The translations under genes were made by a program, and so were the position numbers. A stretch of DNA of 64,000 nt, from positions 4,340,001 through 4,404,000 of the forward strand of contig JARUPY010000397.1 of the NCBI GenBank assembly GCA_029817715.1. The letters are read 5' to 3'. The first letter of the stretch is position 1, and each line of letters begins with the position of its first letter. The notes beneath the pieces were generated by a model. It was not told where the DNA came from. It saw only the letters and a list, made by a program, of their open reading frames with translations, and did not search any database. Source of the stretch: Melastoma dodecandrum (Eukaryota > Streptophyta > Magnoliopsida > Myrtales > Melastomataceae). Positions 11,561 through 25,049 of the stretch are shown here, piece after piece.

Positions 11561-12116
11561 ACGCAAGCAGGAAAAGCTTTCAAGTTAGTGGAATGTGTAC
11601 TTAGCTGGAAAATCATTGGTGGGGTTAACTTCAGTAAGTGGGAATTGTCCCATACTTAGTTCACTTACCGTCATTGCCAGCCAAACGCCAACGTAGACGA
11701 AGAGAAATTCGCCAGGGGCACGGACCGGTTCAGTTTCCTAGGGTCAGGAGTAAGGCAGGCTCCAGAAGTGTGGGGCGCATGTGGTTTGCAAGAAACACAA
11801 GGACGCCCACAAGTTTGTTGTCCATGGGAAGAAAAGACACAGTGCCCCCGAGTTTGATTTCGATTTCTTCTTGTTATAGACGAAGCCGAAGGCCAGAGTC
11901 CAGGGTTTTAAATTTCCTTCAGTTTGCTAGTTCGTGAACTGAGGATGATGTGTTCCCTCGGAAGCACGGAACGATGACTGGGTTTGCCCCTCAGCACGGG
12001 GTTATGTTTACCTGGGAAAGTAGTCCGGGATGTTCAAATTACAGAAGGTACCGTTTCGGTCGTAAGTTGAAACCATTCCAGATGCAGTGTTTCTCTATGT
12101 AAATTGCCTCCAAGCT

Positions 12117-12241
12117 CATCACAAAGGAGTCTCACTTGACCTATATGGAGAAGCAAAGAACTCAGTTGCCTACATTTGCTTTGGGAGCACGGCTAACTTT
12201 TGGTCCAGGATGCAGCTTCCAGAAATAGAAGACGAAACTCT
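12117..12241 (+). pseudogene. UDP-glycosyltransferase fragment
   Basis: A short frame reads NSVAYICFGSTANF followed by MQLPEIEDETL. This resembles the block just upstream of the PSPG sugar-donor motif in plant family-1 UDP-glycosyltransferases (usual form SVVYVCFGS, then QLxEIAxGLE). No PSPG box, acceptor domain or flanking exon is found, and the sequence degenerates on both sides. It is best read as a gene relic. The assignment rests on about 25 residues, so a chance match is possible. Confidence 0.4.
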
Positions 12242-12259
12242 TTCAGAAAACCTTACCAG

Positions 12260-13650
12260 GTCGCACCCCTCTTCATCAATGTCATCAACAAGTCAAAACA
12301 AACAGATATCTCGCATCTGTTACCAACCATAGAGATCAAAATCACTGGTTAATTCTTTCTTCGAGCAGCTCAACCACCGCAACCTGACCTCATAAAGGAC
12401 TATCTGTTGATGGAAAAGAGAAACCCGTCCATCCCCACCACCACAGCTGGAGATTCTCCTGTGCTTGTCCTGCCGCAGATTCTGATAAAAGAGAGATCAA
12501 CCGGAATAATTTCCAGAATCTTAACCCCTCCCCACATACAACACAGATCCATCTACAGAGAGCCATGTTTTCTTTCTCGGGATGTCATTCACAAGTGAGC
12601 CATGTCCAAATCGTCTGCAGTGATCACAGAAGAATGATGGGAGAAAGTAGTACGATCCATTTGGCAATAAGAAGATTAAATCAATGAGCAAGAATAGAAC
12701 CCAATCACATGAGTAAGAATGAGAACCACCTTCAATTTGCACTTTCCATCCACCTCCAAAGGTCAGCAAGGAAATAGAATTTACCATTCCGTCTTCTGTG
12801 AAGGTGAGATTGGGGAGCTAGCAGTAATTTGTTAGCTCCCATCCCAGTCTTTACTAAGCAAGCAACAGGTCCACCATACAAACCCGTAAAAGACGGAATA
12901 TCGACCAGTTTGACCTCCCATTTTTATTCTAGTAAAAAAGAGTATCCTCAAAAGAAATAGCTGCCGTGCAGAGAATAGCAGATAATACTGAACTAGAGAA
13001 AAATGCATATTCTAAACACCAAACATTCCTATGAACTGATAATAGCAAACCCATACCTGCTGGACACTCCAATGAGCGGCAAAGGAATCCCCCACCGTCA
13101 CAGGGAAAATCCCAGAACAAATGCAACTGAAGAGGGACAGGCATTGCGTGTTTACTCATATAGCAATGAAGGCCTAACTTATACTGCATACCCATATTGA
13201 AGAACAAATAAATTATGTCAAAATAACCAAGTTCCTTAACAGGCTGGACAAAAGAAATTTTCAGAAGAACTTTCAGTGGGGAAAAGTAAGTATTAATAAA
13301 ATAAGAATGAAATAAAATGAACAAAAGGCCATTGAATAATTGGATGGTCAATAAATACACGACTGCATATCCCAACACTGTACATATGTAGTTGTGCTTG
13401 AGGGAAGAATTAACAAATGGGTAATTTAAATCTAAATGAGCTATCATGATACACATGTTATAGATGTTATGGTGCAGCACTTGCACCAAAAAATACAATT
13501 TTCGGGAACTCCAACCCCAGGGATAATTTACTGGTGAAATTGGAATAGCATGTGCACTGAGACTCCAATCTAGCCGTGTGAGATTTGCAATCGTTGTCTA
13601 GTAATACTTAAGCTTGATAACCTAAACTTCCTTCAAATCCTAACCTATAT
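12260..13650. other. 3' flank of the BRN1-like gene
   Basis: No confident gene. A 189-codon frame on the minus strand (12929-13498) lacks family motifs and lies just downstream of the BRN1-like stop codon, so part of this stretch may be its 3' untranslated region or an alternative 3' exon. The stretch 11561-12116 on the other side of the glycosyltransferase fragment is likewise unassigned. Confidence 0.4.
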
Positions 13651-16600
13651 TCAATAAGGATTACTTTGTCTGTTATCTCTTTTCAGCTGAACTTTCAGTT
13701 TTTTACCACCTAATTGATGCCCATTCATTGTGCTAATGGCTGATTGAGCTGCTTCAGTGGTCTCATAGCTTACAAATCCTGCAAAGCAAAGATGGTGATT
13801 AAAAGAACAGTTCCGGACCAAATACAGTAAATATTATGTGGTGTAGATGCATATCTCACCAAAGCATTTGCTGACACCAGTAGCTTTGTCCAAGTATACC
13901 TTGGCACTCAAAACCCTACCAAACCCCATGAAAGCATTTGCCAGTTCTTGATCACCAAACTCTTGAGGTATATGATAGATGAATAGATTAGCTCCAGGAG
14001 GACCTACATTTATAGAAGGTTGAAAGCATAAATGATTTGAAAGGGGCCCTTTTATGAAATAAACGAGCCAAAATTGGCACATTAATTCGGAAATCAAGAA
14101 CAGGGAGACTTCAAACCTTCAATCTGACCACCAGAAGGACTAAGACCTCCGCCTGAATATGTTACAGAGTTGCTATCATGAGCTGCGGAAGCGGCAGCAC
14201 TTGGACTGGAAACCCGATTATGAATAACCCCTGGATGGGTAACAGGATATTGAACTCCTGGAACACCAGGGTAAGGAGAGCCTGCATAGCTTGTGGGAGG
14301 CAAGTTACAACTTCTAGGGGATATATCAGGTGAGACAGTGCTGACTGTTCCTTGGTTAACAGGAGAAATCAAGTTGTAATACTGATTCTGCAGAGCTGCC
14401 AAGTGGTATTGCATGAACCCATACGTCCCAGGACCCTATGGAATTTGACATCAAGAATATAATTATCATTCAAGGAAACCAGATACCATGATTACAGAAT
14501 CTATCCAAAAGTCAATTATTAAAAAAAATTCCATTCAATTAAAAATTCAACCATTAGCCCTACGTCGTAGATTCATTCACACCTAATGTAGCCTCCACAA
14601 TTATCCCTCAGTCGGGCTAAAACAACTGGTGGTGGGAAATGTACAAAGAAGATAAGGAACTCGGGAGAATGGAAGCTTGAAGAATTTCATAAGAACAAAT
14701 GCGACGGCCAGAACTCCATTCACAGGGAAAGGAGTTTCCACAAATCATAAAGGCCAATAAGAAACGTGGAAGAAAACCCATCGTAGACAACGGATAATCA
14801 CATATTTCCATTATAAAGTAGTGCCAACATAAAATCTCAAGGGAAAATAGATCACCTGATATCCATATCCATCATAAGGAGACATATAACCCACAGGCAA
14901 AGCCCCAAATATAGATGGATGTCGTGAATCAGCATTTGGTATATTAACAACGTTGTGAAATTGAGATTTCTGAGCCCTACGAGCCTGACGTTCTTTCTCT
15001 GTATCTGCCCATTTGACGACGAGAGGTACACTTGAACCCTGAAAAGGTGATAACAGGTCGATGGATTGGAGTATTTGTCAAATGCAAGTAGACCTCGATT
15101 TCCAAGGAAAATGGTTAGTCAGATTTCATACGACCCACCACTTTGGGAGCCGGTAATATTTTTTTTATCACTTGATTTAATCGATTTATACAGTCTTCTT
15201 TCACTGAAATATCCTAAAATATTTCCCATTTTTTTCACCAAACATATGATCACAATGCTGGGTCTTTGACCAAGAGAGTCAGTTATATTCATGAAAGCCC
15301 ATCATATCAGACAATCATAAGAGAGACCAAACCTCCATTTTATGCTTTCCATTGAGGGCTTCTAAAGCTGAAAGTGCTTGTTCCTTTGTCTCGTACTTAA
15401 TGAAAGCACAACCTGGATGGAATTGCAACCAATTATCAAGAAAAGAAAAACATCCCCCAAAAAATTAAATTCACAAGAGGACCCAAGTAAGAGGAAGTAC
15501 CCTGACATGATTACCTTTGCTAGTTTTTTGAGAACCTCTTAATACATGCAAGTCCTTTATGTTTCCATATTCTAAAAACACCTTGGAAACCTCATCCTCA
15601 GTGATATTTTTTGGAAGCATACCAATGAAAAGCTTGTGCTCTGGTTCAAAGGTTATTAATCAATTACAATTATAGCACAAAAATCTAATAGAATGCAAGG
15701 GATACAACAAATATTAAGAATCGTCTTGCAATTAACATTGTCATGCTCGTAAATGCTTACCTAATCTCTCCAGCTCACCATCGGCATACTTTACTTGTAG
15801 TGCACTATATGCCTATATCATGCAAACAAGAGAATGAAAATGTTAACAGAACAACAGCAGTCGCCCTCCCCTGTTAGACAATATTCAATTTACCAACAGT
15901 TGAATAGTTAATGCAGAGAAAAACAAAAACGAGAAGGCATTGAAATAGGCTCTCACTCGACTATAACCCACGCTCACATAGCAGAAGATGCAACAGTCAA
16001 TAGAAAAAGAAAATGACAAAACGATCCAGACAGATAAATCACAAAACAATAGTTTTTCCAGACAACAATGCCACTATCAGTTCCAAAACCACAAAAGACT
16101 ATGGAATCCCAAGATTATTTTTAGCCAACGCTGTAACTTTACCACTTTGTGAAATGCAGAAAGAGCGAGTTTCCCTTCGTAATGAGAAGATAAATGTGTG
16201 TGCACGATACGCATGTTTTGAGCAACTCATCCAAATAACTCTACTATCCCATTGCCTCAGTACGCCTTGCCTCGACTTGTGGTTTTAAGTCAACAAAAAC
16301 TATGAAACTCAACCAGACTTCAGCTACAAAAATAAGAAACAAACTCCCATTGGAATTCCTACCGATGCATCCATGAAGTGTACAATCTAAAAATTAAGGA
16401 ATCCAATGTAGCCACAAAGTAATGAAAGCGGTCACCGAGTGAGCAGACATCTCCATTCATGCCCAGGTCAGCAGTGAATTGGCACAGATTCCAGACACCA
16501 ACCAAAACAAAAAAACCACAACCCAACCATCACACGGAAAGCGGACGGATCAACCAAGAAATGGAACCTAACACGAGCGAACTAACCCCGGGGAGAGTGC

Positions 16601-16952
16601 GCTTGTTGTGACAAGCATCGATGGCCTTATCCGCCTCCTTCCTCGACGGACAGATCACGAAGCAGCAACCTACACCAAGAACAACAACGGATTACCGCAG
16701 GCGAGCACCTCGCGATCCGTTCCAAATCTGGCGAGGGGATTAGAAGAACAAACCGCGGGAGGTTCGGGTGGTCTTGTCCCTGATGAGGTTAACCTCGTTG
16801 ACGATGGCGAACTCCTGGAACAATGGCAGTAGTTCCGACTCCGTCAAGTGCTTGGGGACTTGACCGACGAACAGCTTCACGCTACCGGAGTCCTCTTCCT
16901 CCGCCTCCGCCTCAGTCTTATACCTCGCTCCTCCGTCCTCCTCCTGCTCCAT
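13651..16952 (-). CDS. BRN1: Bruno-like (CELF) RNA-binding protein, three RRMs
   Basis: Nine coding exons on the minus strand: 16754-16952, 16587-16669, 15761-15812, 15515-15640, 15333-15412, 14856-15038, 14117-14435, 13860-14003, 13651-13778. They total 1314 nt, giving 437 residues, with every phase agreeing and no stop. RRM1 starts at KLFVGQVP (about residue 25; RNP1 RGCCFVIC), RRM2 at KLFIGMLP (about 115; RNP1 KGCAFIKY), and RRM3 lies near the C-terminus ([11 protein letters not shown]1 KCFGFVSY). A Q/S/P/G-rich linker separates RRM2 and RRM3. Two RRMs, linker and a third RRM are the CELF/Bruno layout; Arabidopsis BRN1 and BRN2 bind 3' UTRs such as that of SOC1 and delay flowering. Start chosen: ATG at 16952 (MEQEEDGG); an in-frame ATG three codons upstream is the alternative. 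The gene looks intact and functional. Confidence 0.93.
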
Positions 16953-18525
16953 TGTACACACTCTCCTACCTCTCCCGTCGACCGCTTCTCCGGCGCGGGT
17001 GGTGGTTACAGCTGTGCTGGCGAGTCAGTTTCTTGTTGTTTTTCTTTTTCTTTTTTTTGGTTTTGGGGGGACAGGGGGTTGGGGATGCCTTCGAATAGTC
17101 GTCGCTTCGGTTATTGTCTTGTTTTCTTTCTATTTTTATTTGTTCTCCTCCTCCCCAGCGAGGAGGCGTTAGTTATTTTGGGAAAAAAAAAAGATGTAAT
17201 TAAGCGGGGAGTTCGTAGTTTTGGTTCGGGGGTTAGGGCTGGGGGGCGCTAGAATGTTAATTAACTTGACAGAGAAGGGGGTTGTGGGTGCAATGACCAT
17301 TTTAACCCCCACAGTGTCTGACAGCTGTTTCCGGTTTTGTTTGGTTAGTTGGAGCTCCTCCGCAAGTGGGAGACAGACAGACAGACAAAAGGGTCCCAAA
17401 AAATAATATATTTAATTTTTTAAATTATTATAATTATTATGTACATGTTGATATAGTTTCATGTAACGATGTGAATCTATCTATATTTTTATTTTGTTTA
17501 AAACTCGAGTGAAAAGTTTTGGAAAGGGAAAAAAGCTAATTAGGAATTCTATTGGTTTGGGAGAAATTTTTTTTTTTTTGTAATAAGGATTTGTAGTTTG
17601 AAAGAGGCGGGACCCACACGTGTCTGAGTTGAGTTGAACGGAGGGGCAGAGAGATAAGATGGCGGAACCCCCTAGAGATAATGTTTGACAGTCTGGGCAG
17701 ACATCGACCCCACGACCTCTACCCCCCCCTAAATGAAAAAAGGTAGTATTAATTAATATGTTTATAAAAAACGATTCATTACTACTATCAACATCATTTA
17801 TTGTTTCATGAATTCGAAAAAATATTTTATTTAATAAAATAATTTAAATCTGTATGCTCAAAGAAAGGGCATCATCGTCTTAGGATTTAGGGGATTATAT
17901 CCTCTTACGGGATGACTTATTTATTTACTTAAAAAACAAGTTACAAAATGATCTTGGCATGTTTGACGATCTCTCAATTTTCTAGGAGTGTTGTTGTGCG
18001 AGGAAAGTACTTATTATATACGGTTAGTTGTGGTTGTGCGACGTCTTTATACATAGTTATAAAAGAATTTTGTGAAATATGAATAGCGAATTTCAGAAAT
18101 TATTAACTATCAATCTTGCCTAATTATATGCTCGTAAAATCATTATTCAAGTAGCGACCTCCTTTATTGTTAGGATAATATTTCTTAGTATGTTTTTTAA
18201 ATATTAAGAATAGCTATTTTAAGCAAGAACTCTCCTAATTACGTAAGAATTCACCGTATGAAATATCGATTTTACGTGAGTATCAAAGCTCATCGTGGTA
18301 TTTGGCAAATATTATTTAAAACAAACGGATTAATCGTTGCCGCGTCGGGGCCAAAGTGGCACAAATATTTCCGACAAAAGGTGGGGGAAGAAATGGTGGT
18401 TGGGATTTGGGAGGACAACCCCAACAACAATAAACAAAGTGGTCACTCTTTCTTCTTTTATTTATGGGACCGGGAACTTGGCATGTTCCTCGCTCGCAGC
18501 AGTACCAAAAGAAAGAGAGAACAGG
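16953..18525. other. Upstream region of the BRN1-like gene, otherwise empty
   Basis: Holds the presumed promoter and 5' UTR of the minus-strand BRN1-like gene, including a pyrimidine-rich stretch at about 17030-17070, then AT-rich spacer. Frames in the CT-rich part are low-complexity. No other gene or repeat is recognised. Confidence 0.45.
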
Positions 18526-18877
18526 GGGTTTCATATGAAAATACGGTTAGTTTTAAAAAATATTTATAAAATACGGTCCGAATTTCATAAAATACGATTT
18601 TACCGTCGAAGGGGCGCGTCTTGAAAACGCGCTCCTCAACACTTAGCGAAAATATTCATTCGTCAGGCGAAGAAGGGGCGTCAAACGCGCCCCTTTAACT
18701 AAATAAACAAGAAGCGGGTTAAAATCCGCCTTTTGAAAGGTTAGACAAGAAAAACTATCTAACTTAACCCCTCCCTTTTTGCCAAGTGATGGGGGCGGGT
18801 TTAACTGTATTTTATAAAATTCGAACCGTATTTCATAATTTTTTTTTTCCAACTAATCGTATTTTTTTAAGAAACTC
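18526..18877. mobile_element. MITE of the GAGTTTTGTACGG family, copy 2
   Basis: The 352-bp element has imperfect terminal inverted repeats of about 60 bp: AAAATACGGTTAGTTTTAAA and AAAATACGGTCCGAATTTC at the left mirror the right end. The centre carries further GC-rich inverted segments (GGGGCGCGTC, ACGCGCCCC). No clean target duplication is visible, suggesting an older insertion than copy 3. Confidence 0.6.
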
Positions 18878-19940
18878 TCGGCTGTCCAAACCCAACAGCG
18901 ATGTTGTAGTAACGCCAGGCTGTAGCTAGCTGTTACCACCACCACCTATAAAATGAAAACTGAACGCCGCCCTCGTCCTCCACAAACACACACACATATC
19001 TATTTAACATTAACTTCGAAAAAAAACTGAGAATTTTCTATACAATTACATTAATTACGTTATTTTTCTATAAAATGAAAATCACCAAACAAAGCCCAAA
19101 TATTAACCATATTATACAAATTCAACGTGGTTTCATTCTAAAGAGAATATTTTGCTTAGACTTTTATATCGGGTTAAATATTTTTCTAATTTTTTTATTT
19201 TCGAGTGAGACTTTACTTCGTCTCATTTTAATGGCAAACCTCGCAACAATTTGTAAAGAATTTGGCACATTTCAATAATTTGTAAAGAGTTTGGCATAAT
19301 AGCCAATTCACTTGAAAAATGGGGCTTCTGGATGGGCTAAATTCAGTGATCGAATTCTTTTAACATGCGTTAAATTCGATGATTGATTTATTATTTTTTT
19401 TATATGAACTTGATGTTAGAAATAACAAATTATTTAACAATCGAATTCGATGTTTTTAAATCGAATTTGATGAATTTTAAAAGACGCAAAATATTTTCTC
19501 ACATTTTGAAATAAACCTCATGAAAACATGGTAAGTATGTTTTATGTTAATATAACGTTAGTCCTCCTTCCACCGCAGCCTCGAATGTAAAAATCAAATG
19601 ATCCAAGTTGTAAGAAAGAATCCCTTTATTTCGTTGCAATACAACAAAATTCTACAAAAGTTCTTTTATATCGCTCGCAACGACTCCAAACCTCACCTCC
19701 CGGGAAAGAATGGTATTAAGAATATACTGATAACCACCACTTCAATCCAAAAAAAAGAATCCAATAGCTCTTTCTAGGGTATAGATTTCTCCTTCAGGGG
19801 AGGGAAAAGGGTCTTCCGCATCCAGGCCAAGGAACATTGATCCTCGTTTCCGAATCTCAAAAGAATGGTCGTACCCATTTTATTATTGCCGAGAAATATG
19901 GGGTAGCCGCAATGCAGGTGCGTTGCCGTGTATAGTTTGC
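18878..19940. other. Spacer, nothing recognised
   Basis: AT-rich sequence downstream of the carrier gene (minus strand). The part nearest 19941 probably includes that gene's 3' UTR. No repeat, RNA gene or coding motif was found. Confidence 0.4.
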
Positions 19941-22515
19941 TTAGATCGCCTTCAAACCGGCGACCTCCCTCAGTTTCTCGCACAGTATGAAGGTAATCAT
20001 GGTTTGCGGACCTAGTCTCGCAAAGATAGCAAGGCCCCTGAAGAGAGAAGAAGATTTCACCACGGGGTTAATAAGAATAAGGGAAGCAATGGATCGAGTA
20101 CTCGTGGATCGATCCATGCCAATTGCTTTAAATGAAAAGCTCACCCACCCCTTGTACAATGCCTTGGGACCTTCCATACGAAAAACCTGGCACGGAAAAG
20201 CATATATATACATGAGTCCTTTGACACATTCGCGAATGAAACAGGACATCAAAGTCATAAAAAAATAAAGATGACAGCTTCGATGATTACTATGAGATCC
20301 TAAAAGGCACTGGCAGCTGTTTGAATGCTAGGAATTTCTTTCTGTTTCTTTTTTTGAGTCAAGATGCCCAGCAACAAGTTATACCTGATATGCACAGTGG
20401 AACCCGTTTCTATACTTTCCGACGGCCTTCGACTCCCGTTGCAACATGAGACGGGTCTTAACCATGTCCATAGGCGCTGTCATAAGTGTACTCACTCCAC
20501 CTGCAATTGCACTCGAGCTTCACCAAGGAAACATGACACTAATTTAGCAATCAATCCAAATGATTCCTCCCCCACAAGAAAAACGGGTCGCCAATAGTTT
20601 TATTATCTTTTACAATAGTCTTATGAAGTCATACAAAAACAAATCCATCTAAATCATAGATAATGGCAAACTTAACTCATATCCATGGACTTCCCAGTCT
20701 AAAGATACAAGAGTTAGTCTCCGCATAATGACAAAGTTGGTTCTTAAATTGCACATATACATACTCATCCTCCCTACCTTATACTAGGCGCAAACCGGGG
20801 GTAATCTATCTCCTTTAACAATCAAACAGGAACAACACAACTCATTGATAACCACCTAAAACACATTATGGACAAAAACTAATAAGCACTTACATATTCC
20901 AATCTAAGAGTTAATTTAATGTCTAGGAGTACTGAATCATTCGGTTTATGATCACAACCACATGGAATAATGCAATTATATACCACTATCATCAGATGCC
21001 AAAAGGTAAACTTTTGAGAGTTTGGAGCAAGTAAAAAGCATTACACGAAATGCAGATTGGTGCCTTCTTCGAGGGATGTCCATCTCAGCAGGATCTGTAG
21101 ATTCACAGAGAAGATGCTTTGGAGGGGGAAAGAATGATGAAAGGCATAGCTGCCCAGTACATCATGGGGGAAAGGAATGACCAAACAACACCATAATGTT
21201 ACCTGTTTTGATTCGTCGTATGTCGCAAGCTGTGAAGCAGTCAAAGCAGCAGCTCTTGCCATGGCAGGCCCAACTCCTTTCCAAAGAGCTTTGATGCCCT
21301 CTTCGGAAGCTATCTTACGACCCTCGGAGATTGGCCCTCCATTTCTCAGGTTTGAATTCATTTGCAACCGTACCTGAAACAAGTGAGATTTTATGTCAGA
21401 TCTGCTCAACAACTATAAAAAGATGATCCCCCAGAACATGTCATCACCTTTACAACTTCGACGGGATTGGTTAATGCCGTTGCGATGGCACCAGAAAAAG
21501 CTCCGGACGCAAGCTTAACGAAAATGTTTGACGACCCGCACACTGTCTCAGAGAAGTGCTTTGTAGGCTCATACAGGCCTAAACGAAGGCCACCGTATAA
21601 AATCGACCGGGTCAATGCTGGTGTTAATCCTAAGTACAAAGAACTCGGTCCCTCCTTCTTAACTACGTTAGCAAGTATTTGCCCCTGTTAAAAGCAAGGC
21701 GCCGGAAAGACAAACCAGCAACATTAATCACTGAATACAGAAATTCGAAGGGGACAACTACGGAGATTGAAGAGAATTATTTGGTACCATTCCTGTTAGT
21801 GGGCCTCTCTGCCCCACAAGCTGCATCTGTAACCGAACTTTGAGCACATCTAGCATAACCAAACATCAGCTGCAGCTTGCTCACAGCGAAAAGAGGCGTA
21901 TTTAAATGTCCAAAGATGATATTGTTCACCAAACCGAGCTAGGACAACTTCGAGCCACTCGTGAAAATAAAATCAAGGTGTCCAAATCATTCCCCACGTT
22001 GACTTAGTAGTCGGGCATATCAACTCGGTGGAAATCTTTTACAATCAGTTTCAATTGATCTCTCTCAAGGTCATCACTCCTATACCTATCCTATCCCATC
22101 CTCGGACGGAAAAGTGCAAGCAAAATCGAGAATAATTATCGCAATTCCCTAGCCAAGAAATGCTTTCCTTTCCCCACCGCCAACTGCAAACACATTTCGA
22201 ACCACGAATAGCAGAACCCCGAAAAGACTCACCTAAGGGGTGGGTGAAGCCGGTGGCCACGGCAACAGACAACCCGCTGGTCCCGAAGTGGTAGGCGGCG
22301 TCGGTAGGCGAAACCGACCACCTCCGATCCACATGGAGCTTCGCGGAACCTGCAACAAGAACGACGAAGAGCAATTATCTTCCCAAAATAGGAGGGAGGC
22401 CTTGTGAAAAGGAACCAGGCGAGATGGAAAGGGTAGAGAGAGGATCACCTGGGAGAGGGGATGGAATCACCGGGGAGACCGCAGGGTCGGCTGGATCGTT
22501 TCCGACAGCCGTCAT
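19941..22515 (-). CDS. Mitochondrial carrier family protein (UCP/DIC-like)
   Basis: Nine exons on the minus strand: 22449-22515, 22233-22349, 21788-21849, 21448-21684, 21203-21373, 21045-21094, 20385-20517, 20149-20186, 19941-20037. They sum to 972 nt, 323 residues, all in phase. Each third carries the carrier signature PxD/ExxK: HPLDVLKVRLQ, NPVEVVKVRLQ and APMDMVKTRLM. The length and three-fold repeat fit the SLC25 family of six-helix inner-membrane solute exchangers. The C-terminal GPQTMITFILCEKLRE and the overall pattern are closest, from memory, to plant proteins named ucpB-like, near the uncoupling and dicarboxylate carriers. The substrate cannot be told from sequence. Two splice choices (the end of 20149-20186 and the join 21045/20517) were set by frame. 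The start MTAVGNDP is the only ATG fitting the first donor site. Confidence 0.9.
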
Positions 22516-22742
22516 CCGTACGGTTTCCGACCGGTAATGCTGTTGATGTTGGTGGCGGGGGAGTTTGGTCAGAAGGTCGTGTTCCGTTGGTTTCGGCTTC
22601 GCTTCGGCTTCGGGCCTTCCTGTCGGGATGATTTGTTTGACCGGACATGAATTAAGTTAGCCATCTTGGGATAATCTCCCAAAATGTATGTAAAATCGAC
22701 ATGCAAGATTCCTTTCCCCACCAATTTCTGGGGATTAGTTAG

Positions 22743-24796
22743 GGGTTAGTTTAGCTTTGTTGCAAAACAATTTTGGGAAAATATTTCACAAAAATAAGGT
22801 ATTAAGTTTAAATTTTGAGTAAATAATGTACCTAATTCGATGTTATCGAAAATATTTCATCGAATAAGTTATTAATTTTAAATTTTGAGCAAATAATATC
22901 CTAATTCGGTGTTATTAACACCGAATTCATGGAAGGACAAAGAATTCCATGAATTCAGTGTTTATAATACCAAATTCAAGATTCTTAAAATGAATTTGGC
23001 TAAGTGACGTGAATTTATGGTAACAAAGGTCGAATTCCTATGTGTTATAACTAAACCTTGCATGACGTGAATCAACTAGGCGTTGTCCGTCCGACCTCCT
23101 CCGTCATTTGTCTGACCTCTGTCCTCTCCTCCGTTTCACCTCCGTTCGACCTATGTCCCCACATCCTCCCCCGTCCGGAGGTCGTCCGCTCTTCCAACCC
23201 TGTCCTTCCTGGCACTTTCGGTTAGGTATGTTTCAGTTTAAAGCAGGGTTAGGGTTAATTAGGATAATTTATGGTTAGGGTTAAAAAGGATGATTATTAA
23301 GGTTAAGATGAATTTGAATGAATGGTTAATTAAATGAATTAAGGTTATTTAGATAATTTAGAGTTTATTAAGATGAATGAGGTTACAGTTGGGTGAAAGT
23401 ATAATTTTATGAATTAATATTGTTGAAAGTTAATATGACGCATATTTTTGTAGAGTGTAGATGAGATTGTGTAAGGTTTTGTATTTACATTTTCTTCAAT
23501 TGAATTGTTATTTTAACGAATGGGATTGTTTTTAATGGAGATGATGAGATGCATTATGATAGATATCCGATATGTAGAATTGAGATCATCAAAGACATAA
23601 ATTATGCTTGTTTTTGAGAATATGTTATGTGAGCCAATGCGTTTGTAATCACCAAGAGACTTAATAGTTAATCATATATATTTGGTTGTTGAGCATAGTA
23701 GTACCGGGATGAAGTATATGTTGGCATCTGTGAAGGGGATAATCACATTGTATTACTGATGAATTTTGGTCTTGCAAATCTAAGACATATCCAACAAATT
23801 TATGTTTTGGGATAAAGAGATGAGATTGTCTCAACAATCGTTTATCACCTAATGTCAGTGTTAGATTCAAAATATGTGCATATCGTTCCTCGACCAATAT
23901 TAGTACCATATGCAAGATCGCTTCCTGTTGAGCATTGTATAGACAATGAGCGTCAAAATGTATGTGGACCGGTGGAAGTGGAGAAACCTTATCCGATTGG
24001 GGAATGTTCTGATTGTCCTAGAGAAAGCGAGCCTAATACTGTTGATTATGTGATGTAGATGTTGACACTGACGAGGAATTGTATAATGATGTGGATGTTG
24101 GTTAGAGATGTTGTATGAGCATTACTTTGCAAACAAAATGACGACTACGGTTGAAGTTGGTGAGATGTTTGTTAGGATAAAGGAGAAAAATCCATTTCAT
24201 GATAATTACATTGAAGACATTAGTCACTTGTATGATTAATATGAGAATAATACTATCAAATAACGAAAGTGACATGATTGGAGATTCTACAAAGGTACGA
24301 GCTTCAAGGGCAAGAAGGAGCTCATATTTGTTGTGAATAATTATCACATATGTGTGTTGTTACCACCTTGTTTGGATGGTGAAGAATCATGACAGGGGCG
24401 GGTTCTCCTTATTTGCTTCTCTGTGGTCGAATGACACTTACCAAATAGAGTCGTGCGTCAATCTAGAGAAAAACAATTGGTCCAAGAGAGGACGGATACC
24501 GATGCTCATTCACATGATAGACATGTGTGGAAGTAGCTCGGAATGCACATCCATGTCATTTATATCTCGATATAGTATGTTCGTAGTAACCACATCGTGC
24601 CTTTGACTTAAGAGTTCTCAACACCATATGAAAGATGGTACATGCAGCAGAAAACTACTGCAGACGAATGTCATATTGAATACATTAATGTTAATAACAC
24701 CGAGTTATATGTATTATTTGCCTAAAATCAAAATATGGTGACTTATTTCGTGAAATATTATCGAATGTTGTTTTGTAACAAAGCTTATGGTTAGTT
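22743..24796. mobile_element. Decayed 2-kb Mutator-like element
   Basis: Termini at 22752 (TAGCTTTGTTGCAAAACAA) and 24787 (reverse complement TAAGCTTTGTTACAAAACAA) are inverted repeats continuing for about 100 bp (AATATTTCAC..., CGGTGTTATTAACA). The left repeat contains this block twice. Flanks GGGTTAGTT (22743-22751) and TGGTTAGTT (24788-24796) form a 9-bp target duplication with one mismatch, the Mutator-superfamily size. The interior has only short frames, so no transposase can be named. Non-autonomous or dead. Confidence 0.6.
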
Positions 24797-25049
24797 AATA
24801 ATCCAAGAGAACGGTTTTGTTCCATTATCAAATTAAGGACCGGATTGAAACTTTTAAAATAGTTTACGAATTTAAGTGAGTAAGGAACCAAATTGAGAAT
24901 CCAAACAAATACCGTGGGAAGCGAAATGACCACGGATAAGGAGGCGCGAAGGCTTCACTCCCAGGGATTCATCTCCAGTTATATATTTTCTGCCTCTCCG
25001 GCGGCGGCGGCGGCGGCGGGGGGAAGGTCGAGGGAGTGTGAACCGACAA

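Noticed and set aside
12929..13498. 189-codon minus-strand frame
   Set aside because: Hydrophobic, AT-driven composition without a family motif, directly downstream of the BRN1-like stop; likely untranslated.
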